Positions 40,651 to 49,757 of a stretch of 49,863 nucleotides of DNA are shown piece by piece; within the stretch, counting starts at the first letter, position 1, and the number at the start of each line of letters is the position of its first letter. The notes below the pieces were generated by a model that did no database searches, was not told where the DNA came from, and saw only the letters and a list, made by a program, of their open reading frames with translations. Origin of the DNA: Myxococcota bacterium (GTDB lineage Bacteria > Myxococcota_A > Polyangia > Polyangiales > Polyangiaceae); contig CAUJFL010000372.1 of the NCBI GenBank assembly GCA_963169165.1, positions 1 to 49,863 on the forward strand, written 5' to 3'. A program made the translations under genes and the position numbers.

Positions 40651-42408
40651 GTGCGCTTCACCCAGGCCCTCATCCGCACCTCGAAAGAGGCCCCCGCCGA
40701 CGCCTCGGGCGTCAGCCACGTCCTGCTGACCCGCGCGGGGATGATCCGAAAGGTCGGCGCGGGCATCTACGACTATCTCCCGCTCGGGCTGCGCGTGCTT
40801 CGCAAGATCGAGGCGATCGTCCGCGCCGAGATGAACGCGGCCGGCGCGCTCGAGGTGCTGTTGCCGGCGATGCTCCCGGCCGAGTATTTTCAGGAGACGG
40901 GGCGCTGGTCGGGCTTCGGCGACACCTTGCTGCGCTTCAAGGATCGCAAGGGCGCCGACTACCACCTCGGCCCGACCCACGAGGAGATCATCACCGATCT
41001 CGCGCGCCGCGAGGTCAAGAGCTACCGCGAGCTGCCGCTCAACCTCTACCAGGTGCAGACCAAGTTCAGGGACGAGGCGCGGCCGCGCGCGGGGCTCTTG
41101 CGCTGCCGTGAATTCTTGATGAAGGACGCCTACTCGTTCGACGTCGACGAGGCGGGCGCGAAGGCCAGCTACGAGAAGATGCGCGTCGCCTACAACCGCA
41201 TCTTCACGCGGCTCGGGCTCGACTACCGCATGGTGAGCGCCGACAGCGGCGCGATGGGCGGCTCGACCAGCGCCGAGTTTCAGGTGCTCACCCAGAGCGG
41301 CGAGGACGCGATCGCCGTCAGCGACGGCTCTGACTACGCGGCCAACCTCGAGGTCGCGTCGGCCGCCGATCCCGCCCTGTCGCCGCCCGCGCGCGAGGCG
41401 CCGCTGCCGGTCGAGAAGGTCCACACGCCTGGGCACGGCACGATCGCGGACGTCGCCGCGTTCCTGCAGGCGCCGACCTCGCGCTTCCTGAAATCGCTCG
41501 TGTACCTCGCGACGCGCGGCGCGGCCTCTGGGCGCGCAGACGAGCAGCTCGGCGGCGTCGAGACGGTGCTGGTCGTCGTGCGCGGCGATCACGAGGTCAA
41601 CGAGATCAAGCTCGCCCGCGCGCTCGGCGCCTCGGAGGTCTTCCTCGCCAACGAGAAGGCGGTGGAGGACGCGACCGGCGCGCGCGTGGGGTTCGCGGGG
41701 CCCGTCGGCTTCGTGGGCAAGATCATCGTCGATCGCGACGCGGCGATCGTCGCGCGCGGGATCGCCGGGGCGAACGAGACAGATTATCACACAATCAACA
41801 TCGAACACGGGCGCGACTACCAGGGCGAGGTCGCGGACGTGCGCAGCGTCGTCGACGGCGACGCGTCGCCCGATGGCCCCGGCAGGCTCAAGGTGTACCG
41901 CGGCATCGAGGCGGGCCACATCTTCATCCTCGGCACGCACTACAGCGCGAAGATGGGCGCGACGTACCTCGGCGAGGACGGCGTCGCGCACCCGATGGTG
42001 ATGGGCTGCTACGGCATCGGAGTGTCGCGGCTGGTCGCGACCGCGGTCGAGCAGCACCACGACGACGACGGCATCTCGTGGCCGACGCCGATCGCGCCGT
42101 ACCACGTCCACCTCGTCTCGCTCGGCACCGACGAGGCCGTCATGAGCGCCGGCAAGACGCTCGAGGCCGAGCTCGTCGCGAAGGGCATCGAGGTGCTGTG
42201 GGACGATCGCGACGAGCGCCCCGGCGTCAAGTTCAAGGACGCCGATCTCATCGGGGTGCCGCTGCGCGTGACGATCGGCGGCAAGGGCCTCGCGTCGGGG
42301 ATCGTCGAGCTGAAGCGCCGCGGTGACCGGAGCAAGGCGTTCGACGCGCTGCCGGTCGCGACCGCCGCCGACGAGATCACGCGCCGCGTGCGAGAGGCGC
42401 TCGGGTGA
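40651..42408 (+). CDS. proS: Prolyl-tRNA synthetase
   Basis: GMIRKVGAGIYDYLPLGLRVLRKIEAIVRAEM; LGPTHEEIITDLAR; FRDEARPRAGLLRCREFLMKDAYSFD; CYGIGVSRLVATAVEQ. GTG start. Confidence 0.95.
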   Translation: MRFTQALIRTSKEAPADASGVSHVLLTRAGMIRKVGAGIYDYLPLGLRVLRKIEAIVRAEMNAAGALEVLLPAMLPAEYFQETGRWSGFGDTLLRFKDRKGADYHLGPTHEEIITDLARREVKSYRELPLNLYQVQTKFRDEARPRAGLLRCREFLMKDAYSFDVDEAGAKASYEKMRVAYNRIFTRLGLDYRMVSADSGAMGGSTSAEFQVLTQSGEDAIAVSDGSDYAANLEVASAADPALSPPAREAPLPVEKVHTPGHGTIADVAAFLQAPTSRFLKSLVYLATRGAASGRADEQLGGVETVLVVVRGDHEVNEIKLARALGASEVFLANEKAVEDATGARVGFAGPVGFVGKIIVDRDAAIVARGIAGANETDYHTINIEHGRDYQGEVADVRSVVDGDASPDGPGRLKVYRGIEAGHIFILGTHYSAKMGATYLGEDGVAHPMVMGCYGIGVSRLVATAVEQHHDDDGISWPTPIAPYHVHLVSLGTDEAVMSAGKTLEAELVAKGIEVLWDDRDERPGVKFKDADLIGVPLRVTIGGKGLASGIVELKRRGDRSKAFDALPVATAADEITRRVREALG

Positions 42409-42668
42409 ACCCGCCGCTGTCACGCGAGGCCTCGTCGCTGTTGCGCGCGCTCGCGCGGTTCAAGGGGCGCGCGGTGACGGGCGAGTCGCTGATGGAGCGG
42501 CTGTTCGCGATGACGACCGAGCTGCCGCTCGAGCCCGCGCGCCTGTCCGCCGCGGTGGTCGAGCTCGAGGCGCGCGGGCTCGCGAGGCTCACACCCGGAG
42601 GCGACGCCGAGTTCTCGTTCGGGACGGTGGCGTTGACGCCCGAGGGCCTCGCGCTGGCCGGCGTCTGA
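42405..42668 (+). CDS. Small hypothetical protein, possible winged-helix
   Basis: GTGA overlap with proS stop; 87-aa helical sequence. Confidence 0.65.
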   Translation: MNPPLSREASSLLRALARFKGRAVTGESLMERLFAMTTELPLEPARLSAAVVELEARGLARLTPGGDAEFSFGTVALTPEGLALAGV

Positions 42669-42670
42669 GC

Positions 42671-43240
42671 ATGGCGAGGCCGTCGCTCTCGACGACGCTG
42701 CCGACGCGCAGGCTCCTGCTGCGTCCGCCGCGCACGAGCGACGTGCCGACGCTGCGCCGCGTGCTCCGCGAAAACGCGGAGCACCTGCGCCCGTGGAGCC
42801 CGGCGTCGACCGAGGAGGGCGGCCCGTCGCTGGTGTCGCTGACGCAGCTCGTGACGTCCCAGCGACGCGCCTGGCGCGACGATCGCAGCTACGTGCTGCT
42901 CGTGACCGACGTGACGACCGGCGACATCGTGGGTCGCGTGGCGCTGAGCGAGCTCGTGCGCGGCGTGTTTCAGAGCGCGTACCTCGGCTACTGGATCGAT
43001 CACCGCGTCGCCGGGCGTGGGCTGATGACCGAGGCCGTGTCGGCCGCGCTCGGGTTCGCGCTCGGCCCGCTCGGGCTACACCGCGTGCAGGCCGCGATCA
43101 TCCCGGAGAACGCGCCGTCCCTGCGCGTCGCGGCGAAGACAGGGCTGCGCGAGGAGGGGCTCGCGGTGCGCTACCTGAAGATCGCGGGGCGCTGGCAGGA
43201 CCACCGCATCTTCGCGATCACCGCCGAGGAGCTCACGTGA
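42671..43240 (+). CDS. GNAT family N-acetyltransferase (RimJ/RimL-like)
   Basis: RRLLLRPPRTSDVPTLRRVL; LGYWIDHRVAGRGLMTEAVSAAL; GLHRVQAAIIPENAPSLRVAAKTGLREEG. Confidence 0.88.
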   Translation: MARPSLSTTLPTRRLLLRPPRTSDVPTLRRVLRENAEHLRPWSPASTEEGGPSLVSLTQLVTSQRRAWRDDRSYVLLVTDVTTGDIVGRVALSELVRGVFQSAYLGYWIDHRVAGRGLMTEAVSAALGFALGPLGLHRVQAAIIPENAPSLRVAAKTGLREEGLAVRYLKIAGRWQDHRIFAITAEELT

Positions 43241-44537
43241 CGAAGCCGTCGGGGACGCGCGGGTGCGCGCGCGTCACGTGCTCGAGCTGCCGCCGGATGA
43301 CCGCTGTCGAGGTGTGGGCCGCGGCGGCGAGCCGCTCGAGCTCGTCGGGCTCGCTGAAATCCTCGGGGCGCAGGCGGATCATGTACGTGCGCGCGATGAG
43401 GTAGCGGTGGCTCGTGACGTCGACCACGCGGAGCTTCATTCGCCGCGTCGCCGGGTCGATCATCTCCGAGAACGGGATCGCCGTCACCCGCCCGCGCTGC
43501 AGCGACACCGTCGCGCCGCCGCCCCCCTCGGTGAGCAGCTTGACCGCGCCGTAGCCGAGGTCGCGGGTCAGCTCCATGTCGAACGGCACCGGATCGACGC
43601 AGCGCAGCTCGTAGCCGAAGGTCTTCGCGACGATAGGCGTCGTGACGCCGAAGCTCGCGAGGCGCTCCTCGACCCGGCGCTTCAACAGCTCGCCGAGCGG
43701 CACCTCGCCGAGGTGGACGCGCCCGTACGCGTCGCGGGACACCGCGCCGAGCCGCGCGAGCTCTTCCGGATCGAGCAGCGTGACCAGGCCCTCGGCGAGC
43801 ACGGCGATCCCGTCGCGTCGACCGTGCGCAAGGCGCTTCAGCACCGCGCCCGCGAGCACGTCGACCAGCAGGTTCATCGTCACGCGCGTGCCGGCGAACT
43901 CCTCGGGGACGAGCGTCAGCGTCGCGCCGACCGACTTTCCGATCCCGAGCGCGAGGTGCCCGGCCTTTCGCCCCATCGTCACCGCGAAGAACCACCGCGA
44001 CGTGGTCTTCGCGTCGACCATCAGCGAGCGCGCGATCTCGACGCCGTGGTGTCGCGCGGTCTGGTAGCCGAACGTCGGCGCCTCGTCGGGGAGATCGAGA
44101 TCGTTGTCGATGGTCTTCGGGACGTGGAGCGTGCGCACCGCGCCGGCGGCGCGCGCGTGGATCGCCGCCGCGGCCGAGCCCGTGCCGTCACCGCCGATGA
44201 CCACGAGCTTGTCGACGCCGATCTCGCGGAGGCCCGCGATGATGCGATCGACCTTGGCGAGATCGTTGCCGGGTCCGTCACGCGAGATGCCGATGTGGCT
44301 GCCCCCGCGGAAGTGGATGCGCCCGGTCTCGGCGATGCCGAGCGGCGCCCACTGGGTCGTGTCGCCGCGGAGCAGGTGATGGAAGCCGTCGGTCAGGCCG
44401 ACGACGTCGAAGCCCGACAGGCGCGCGCGGATCGTCGCGGCGCCCAGCACGCTGTTGATGCCGGGCGCGGGGCCGCCGCCGACGAGCAGCCCGACCTTGC
44501 CGGGCCGGACCGCCGCGGTGCGCGAGGGCTCGTCGAT
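43233..44537 (-). CDS. 6-phosphofructokinase family protein; non-canonical start proposed (ATC 44537) or readthrough product
   Basis: VGLLVGGGPAPGINSV, VVIGGDGTGSAAA, PKTIDNDLDLP, MGRKAGHLAL. The GTG at 44450 used by the ORF track lies after the conserved N-terminal glycine-rich motif. Confidence 0.82.
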   Translation of the reverse strand: MDEPSRTAAVRPGKVGLLVGGGPAPGINSVLGAATIRARLSGFDVVGLTDGFHHLLRGDTTQWAPLGIAETGRIHFRGGSHIGISRDGPGNDLAKVDRIIAGLREIGVDKLVVIGGDGTGSAAAAIHARAAGAVRTLHVPKTIDNDLDLPDEAPTFGYQTARHHGVEIARSLMVDAKTTSRWFFAVTMGRKAGHLALGIGKSVGATLTLVPEEFAGTRVTMNLLVDVLAGAVLKRLAHGRRDGIAVLAEGLVTLLDPEELARLGAVSRDAYGRVHLGEVPLGELLKRRVEERLASFGVTTPIVAKTFGYELRCVDPVPFDMELTRDLGYGAVKLLTEGGGGATVSLQRGRVTAIPFSEMIDPATRRMKLRVVDVTSHRYLIARTYMIRLRPEDFSEPDELERLAAAAHTSTAVIRRQLEHVTRAHPRVPDGFVT

Positions 44538-44540
44538 GGG

Positions 44541-45395
44541 TCAGCCCTCTTTGGTGAGCCGAGCGATCTCTTCCTTGATCAGCGTCTCGGCGAGCACGGG
44601 CACGACCTCCCACACGATCCGCTCGACGACGTCTCGCGACAGCGCGAGCACCGCGTCGGCCTGCGCGGGCGTCAAGCCGAGGCCGGAGAGCTTGTCGCCC
44701 ATCGCTCCGTTGACCGCGGCCGCGATCGGCGCGGCGACGACGGGGGCGGCGACAGGAGCGGACGGCGCGGCAGGCTTCGGCGCGACCGGGGGCGGCGCGG
44801 GCGAGGCGGCGGGCTTCGCGATGACCGGCGCGGCGGGCGGCCGCGGCGCGGCGGGCGCGGCGGGGCGCTGCACGGCGGGCGCGGAGGCGACGGCGGGACG
44901 CGGCGCGGGCGCGGCGGGCGCGATACCTGGCGCCTGCGTGCCGGGGATCGTCCCACCAGGGCCGGAGGGCATCGGCGGGCGCGGCGGCGCGGCGACCGGC
45001 GGAGGAGGCGCGGCCGTGTCGGGCATCGCCGCCTTCGCGGTCGACACCTTCTTCACGCGGTCGATCATCGCCTGCGTGTCGAACGGCTTGTCCGCGTGAT
45101 CGTCGGCGCCGCACCCGGTGCCCTTGGCCGCGTCGTACGGCGTCTGCTTCGACGACAGGAGCACCACCAGGATGCCGGGGACCTCGGATTTCAGGCTGCG
45201 ACACAGCGCGTAGCCGTCGGTCCCGGGGAGGCTCAAGTCGACGAGCGCGATCTGAGGTTTGTCAGATTTAGCCTTGGCGAGCGCGGCGTCGGCGCCGTCG
45301 GCCGAGATGACGCGAAAATCTTCGCCCGCGAAGGTTATCTCGAACACTTTGCGCATCGAGACGCTGTCGTCGACGGCAAGCAGGGTCGTGGTCAC
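44541..45395 (-). CDS. Receiver-domain response regulator with Ala/Pro-rich linker and conserved helical C-terminus
   Basis: TTLLAVDDSVSMRKVFEITF...ALVDLSLPGTDGYALCRSLK...DKPFDTQAMIDRVKK; C-terminal SRDVVERIVWEVVPVLAETLIKEEIARLTKEG; GTG start at 45395. Confidence 0.87.
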   Translation of the reverse strand: MTTTLLAVDDSVSMRKVFEITFAGEDFRVISADGADAALAKAKSDKPQIALVDLSLPGTDGYALCRSLKSEVPGILVVLLSSKQTPYDAAKGTGCGADDHADKPFDTQAMIDRVKKVSTAKAAMPDTAAPPPPVAAPPRPPMPSGPGGTIPGTQAPGIAPAAPAPRPAVASAPAVQRPAAPAAPRPPAAPVIAKPAASPAPPPVAPKPAAPSAPVAAPVVAAPIAAAVNGAMGDKLSGLGLTPAQADAVLALSRDVVERIVWEVVPVLAETLIKEEIARLTKEG

Positions 45396-45451
45396 CGGGA
45401 AGCCTCCAGAGTGCAGAGACGCCGGAATGCCCAGCGAAACGCGGCGGCGAT

Positions 45452-45467
45452 GTTCGCGCGCGCGAAC
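45452..45467. promoter_or_regulatory. 16-bp perfect palindrome GTTCGCGCGCGCGAAC between divergent genes
   Basis: Direct reading of 45451-45468 in the intergenic region between receiver protein and membrane protein genes. Confidence 0.4.
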
Positions 45468-45539
45468 GCAGGCTGTCAACCTTTTGGGCGGGCGGGCTTG
45501 CCCGCGCGCGCGGTTCCGTGCGAGGCCAGCCTCGCCCGC

Positions 45540-47606
45540 GTGACCGACTCGACCCAGCCGCGCCCCGCCGAGAAGCCGGACGATCGCCTCGCGCGGTGGC
45601 TGCCGTTCGTGCCCGTCGTGCTCGCGACCGCGTGGCTCGCGCGGGTGACGACGCGCAACGTGCTCGCGAAGGCCGGCGAGCCCGCCGTGCCGCTCGACGA
45701 CGCGTACATCCATTTTCAGTACGCGCGCTCGCTCGCCGAGGGGCGGTTCTTCGCGTTCCAGGCGGGCGAGGGCTACACGTCGGGGGCGACGAGCCTCCTG
45801 TGGCCCGCGATGCTCGCGCCGTTCTACGCGGTCGGCCTCCGCGACACCGCGATCATCTGGGCGGCGTGGGGCCTCGGGTTCTTGTTCCTCGGGCTGCTCG
45901 CGTGGGAGACGACGGCGCTCGCGCGCAAGCTCGCGGGCGACGCGTGCGGCTACGCGGCGGGCGCGGCCACGCTCGGCTTCGGCGGGTACACGTGGTTCGC
46001 CGCGAGCGGGATGGAGGTGACGCTGCTCGCGTACCTGCTCGCGAGGACGGCACGCGGCTGCGCCGAGTGGGCCGAGGGCTCGGCGCACGAGCGGACGCGG
46101 GGGCGGGCGCGGACGCTGCTCGCGCTGTCGCTGCTGGGGCCGCTCGCCCGCCCCGAGGGCACGCTCGCGTCGGCCATGGTGCTGCTGACGCTCGCGGCGT
46201 TCCCGCTCGAGCTCGGCAAGAGGCTCCCCGGCCGCGCGCTCGCGGCGCTCGCCCTCCTCGGTCCGCTCGTGCCGCCGCTCATCAACCGCGTGTTGACTGG
46301 GCACTTCTCGACGACGACCACGCAGGTGAAATGGCTGGTCGGCAACCCGTACTACGCGGGGCCCGCCCTCTGGGGTGCCATCCGCGCCAACCTCGACATC
46401 TTCTATCGGACGCTGATGGACGGCCGCGAGTGGAGCGCGATCTTCCTCCCACAGGGCTCGCAGCCGGTGATGCTGGCGTCCCTCGTGGCGATTCCGGTCG
46501 CGGGCGCGCGCGCCGGGAAGCGGTACCGAGCCTTGTTGGTTTTGTTGATAGCGCTGGCGATGCTGACGCCGACGACGTACCTGTCATTCTTGTGGAATCG
46601 CCTGCGCTATCTGTGGCCGTTCGCGTTCGCGTGGTGTGTGGGGATAGGCTGCCTCGGGCGCCTGATCGGCGACCTGCTGGCCACGTTTCGCCCGCGCTAC
46701 GCGCTCGGCGGACCGGTGGTGGCGGGCGGGCTGGCGGGGATGCTCGCGCACCACCTGTCGTGGACGATCGACGACGTGTCGCAGAGCTCGTACGCCATCC
46801 ACAATCAACAAGTGAAGCTCGGTCGGTGGGCGCGCGAGTGGCTGCCAGCCGACGCTCGCGTCGGGCTCAACGACACCGGCGCCATCGCCTATTTCAGCGG
46901 GCGCCGGACGTTCGATGTGGTCGGGCTGACGACCCCGGAGGAGGCGCGCTACTGGGTGGCGGGGGCCGGATCACGCTTCGAGCACTACGAGCGGCTGCAC
47001 CGGGAGAGCCCGGCGCGCCTCCCCACCCACTTCATCGTCTATCCTCACTGGATGGCGGTCGAGCCGGTGCTCGGCAAGGAGCTCACCCGCGCCACGGTGC
47101 GCGAGCAGTCGATCCTCGGCGGGCCGACCATGATCGCGTACGAGGCGCGCTGGGACCGGCTGCACACTGGCGAGCTGCCGCTCGAGCCCATCGTCGGAGA
47201 GGTGGTCGACGCGCTCGACGTGGCCGATCTCGAGAGCGAGGCCGCGCATGGATACGACGTCGCGGTCGGCGGCGGCACGGACGCTGCCTGCCGCGTGTCG
47301 ACCCACACGGATCCCGACGAGCGCGTGCGGGCCGACGGCGGGCGGGGCGGGCGCGTCCGGGATCGGTTCCGCCTGACGTTTCCCGCAAGCAAGCCCGCGA
47401 CGCTGGTCGCGCGCTGGTCGAGCGAGGAGGGGGCGACGGTGACGGTCGACGTCGACGGGACCAGGCTCGAGCGAGTGTCCATCCCGCCCGGCGCGTGGAC
47501 CGAGCGTCGCGTCGACGTGCCCCCGCAGCGCGGCCCCGCGGAGGTCGAGGTGGCGTCCGTCGATGGGGCGTTTGGGAGCTTGCATTACTGGGTGATCGCC
47601 GAGTGA
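45540..47606 (+). CDS. Multi-TM membrane protein, GT-C glycosyltransferase-like
   Basis: PLDDAYIHFQYARSLAEGRFFAFQAGEGYTSGATSLLW (DDAYI-type motif near first TM); many TM segments; soluble C-terminal domain. Confidence 0.75.
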   Translation: MTDSTQPRPAEKPDDRLARWLPFVPVVLATAWLARVTTRNVLAKAGEPAVPLDDAYIHFQYARSLAEGRFFAFQAGEGYTSGATSLLWPAMLAPFYAVGLRDTAIIWAAWGLGFLFLGLLAWETTALARKLAGDACGYAAGAATLGFGGYTWFAASGMEVTLLAYLLARTARGCAEWAEGSAHERTRGRARTLLALSLLGPLARPEGTLASAMVLLTLAAFPLELGKRLPGRALAALALLGPLVPPLINRVLTGHFSTTTTQVKWLVGNPYYAGPALWGAIRANLDIFYRTLMDGREWSAIFLPQGSQPVMLASLVAIPVAGARAGKRYRALLVLLIALAMLTPTTYLSFLWNRLRYLWPFAFAWCVGIGCLGRLIGDLLATFRPRYALGGPVVAGGLAGMLAHHLSWTIDDVSQSSYAIHNQQVKLGRWAREWLPADARVGLNDTGAIAYFSGRRTFDVVGLTTPEEARYWVAGAGSRFEHYERLHRESPARLPTHFIVYPHWMAVEPVLGKELTRATVREQSILGGPTMIAYEARWDRLHTGELPLEPIVGEVVDALDVADLESEAAHGYDVAVGGGTDAACRVSTHTDPDERVRADGGRGGRVRDRFRLTFPASKPATLVARWSSEEGATVTVDVDGTRLERVSIPPGAWTERRVDVPPQRGPAEVEVASVDGAFGSLHYWVIAE

Positions 47607-47652
47607 GGCGAGGCCGCTCCGGGGCCCGAGCCGGGCGTGCTATGAGCCGCGG

Positions 47653-49263
47653 GTGAACGAGCTCCCCGCCGCGCCGCGCCCCCTCGAAGCGCTGTCGTTC
47701 GACGCGCGGTTCGTCACGTCGCTGCCCGGCGATCCCGCGTCGACCAACCAGTGTCGCCAGGTCCACCGCGCGTGCTACTCGCTGGTGACCCCGACGCCCG
47801 CCAGCGCGCCGCGGCTGCGGGCGCTGGTGCCAGAGGTCGCGGCGCTGCTCGAGCTCTCGACGACCGAGACGCCGACGCTCGTGCGGGCGCTGGCGGGCAA
47901 CCTCGTCGTCGACGGGATGCGGCCGTACGCCGCTTGCGATGGCGGCCATCAGTTCGGAAACTGGGCCGGGCAGCTCGGAGACGGCCGCGCGATCACGCTG
48001 TGCGAGGTCGTGACGTCGCGCGGCGAGCGCCTGGAGATGCAACTGAAGGGCGCCGGCGTGACGCCGTACTCACGACGCGCCGACGGGCGCGCGGTGCTCC
48101 GCTCGTCGCTCCGCGAGCTGGTGTGCAGCGAGGCGATGCACCACCTCGGAGTGCCGACCACGCGGGCCCTGTCGCTCGTGACTACCGGCGACGACGTGAT
48201 GCGCGACATCCTCTATGACGGTCACCCGGCCCTCGAGCCCGGCGCCGTCGTCTGCCGCGTGGCGCCGACGTTCATCAGGTTCGGCAACTTCGAGATCCAC
48301 GCGGCCCGCGGCGACGTCGACACCCTGCGGGCGCTCGTCCACTTCACCCTTCGCGAGCACTTTCCCTGGCTGCTCGTCGGAGGCGAGCCCGACCTGCCCG
48401 GGTTCCTGGCAGAGGTCGCGCGCCGCACCGCTCGCATGGTCGTCGGGTGGATGCGCGTGGGGTTCGTGCACGGGGTGATGAACACGGACAACATGTCGAT
48501 CCTCGGGCTCACGATCGACTATGGCCCCTACGGCTGGCTCGAGGGCTTCGATCCCGACTGGACACCCAACACGACCGACGCCGGCGGGAGGCGCTATCGC
48601 TTTGGCAACCAGCCGCGCGTCGCGCAGTGGAACCTCACACGCTTCGCCGAGGCCCTGGCGGTGCTCGTCGACGACACCTCGCCGCTCGCCGCGGCGCTCG
48701 GCGCCTACACTGACGAGCTGCGCGTGCTCGAGCCGCAGATGATGGCTGACAAGCTGGGCTTGACCGCGAGCCCGGAGCGCGCCGAGGAGGACGACGGCCT
48801 CGCGACGGCGCTGTTCTCCGCGCTCGCCGCGACCGAGACCGACATGACGCTCTTCTTTCGGCGGCTCGCCGACGTCGACGTGGCGAGTGGAGTGTCGACG
48901 GAGGCCCGGATGGCCCCGCTGCTCGTGGCGCTCTACGACGAGCACGCGCCCCGCTCGGGCGACGTCGAGCCGCTGGCGCGGTGGCTCGAGCGCTACGCGT
49001 CGCGCGCGCGGGACGATGCCGCGTCACCGGCCGAGCGGCGGGCCCGGATGAACCTCGCAAATCCGATCTATGTGCCCCGCAACTACCTGGTCCACGAGGT
49101 GATCGAGGCGGTCACGCGCGGCGACGACGCGCCGCTCGCCAGGTTGATGGATGTGCTGCGGGCGCCGTACGTCGAGCGCCCTGGGCAGGAGGCGTACGCG
49201 GCCAAGCGCCCCGACTGGGCCCGCCACGTGCCTGGCTGTTCGATGCTGAGCTGCAGCTCATGA
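47653..49263 (+). CDS. selO: Protein adenylyltransferase SelO (YdiU family), Cys form
   Basis: YAACDGGHQFGNWAGQLGDGRAITL; LQLKGAGVTPYSRRADGRAVLRSSLRE-type motif; GFVHGVMNTDNMSILGLTIDYGPYGWLEGFDPDWTPNTTD; C-terminal GCSMLSCSS. Confidence 0.95.
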   Translation: MNELPAAPRPLEALSFDARFVTSLPGDPASTNQCRQVHRACYSLVTPTPASAPRLRALVPEVAALLELSTTETPTLVRALAGNLVVDGMRPYAACDGGHQFGNWAGQLGDGRAITLCEVVTSRGERLEMQLKGAGVTPYSRRADGRAVLRSSLRELVCSEAMHHLGVPTTRALSLVTTGDDVMRDILYDGHPALEPGAVVCRVAPTFIRFGNFEIHAARGDVDTLRALVHFTLREHFPWLLVGGEPDLPGFLAEVARRTARMVVGWMRVGFVHGVMNTDNMSILGLTIDYGPYGWLEGFDPDWTPNTTDAGGRRYRFGNQPRVAQWNLTRFAEALAVLVDDTSPLAAALGAYTDELRVLEPQMMADKLGLTASPERAEEDDGLATALFSALAATETDMTLFFRRLADVDVASGVSTEARMAPLLVALYDEHAPRSGDVEPLARWLERYASRARDDAASPAERRARMNLANPIYVPRNYLVHEVIEAVTRGDDAPLARLMDVLRAPYVERPGQEAYAAKRPDWARHVPGCSMLSCSS

Positions 49264-49266
49264 CTG

Positions 49267-49735
49267 TCAGCGGCGATCGGCCGCCCACGCCGCGGCGGTC
49301 GCGACGGCGACGGGGCGAAGATCGAGCGGGAGGCGCCCGAAGAACGTGTTGGTGACGAGCCCCACGGAGAGCTGACGCTCGGGGTCCGCCCACGCGCCCG
49401 AGCCTCCGAACCCAAAGTGACCGAATGACTGTGGGCTCGGGACCCCCAGATCGAACCCGCGACCAAGGACTGGCACGCGCAGCCCGAGCGAGATCGCGCG
49501 GTGGTAGCCGAGCTTCATCCGCAGCGGGAACGCGATGACCCGATCCAGCGCGAAGTAGGGCGTCTGATCGCGCCGCGCCTCGTCGATCGTCGCCCTCGAC
49601 ACGAGGCGCGCGCCGTCGATCGAGCCGTCGCCCGCGAGCGCCGCGTACAGCTTCGCCAGCGAGGTCGCGTCGAAGTGTCCGTTGACCGCCGGCATGTTGG
49701 CGCGGCGGAGCTCGGGAGAGTTGGGGCCTGGGCAA
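49267..49735 (-). pseudogene. Serine hydrolase / beta-lactamase-family C-terminal remnant, 5'-truncated by insertion element
   Basis: NMPAVNGHFDATSLAKLYAALAGDGSIDGARLVSRATIDEAR...GFDLGVPSPQSFGHFGFGGSGAWADPERQLSVGLVTNTF; no N-terminal SxxK/YxN part in the window; ORF 5' end runs into IS-like sequence. Confidence 0.75.
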
Positions 49736-49757
49736 CAATTACGGAAATCATGTGATC

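Noticed and set aside
43263-45540. 5' half of the 1447-aa plus-strand ORF (43263..47606)
   Set aside because: Antisense to PFK and receiver genes with Arg-rich composition; only the part from GTG 45540 looks like a real membrane protein.
47653-49263. Possible selenocysteine at the SelO C-terminus
   Set aside because: The antepenultimate residue is encoded as Cys (C-S-S then TGA stop); no need to invoke Sec.
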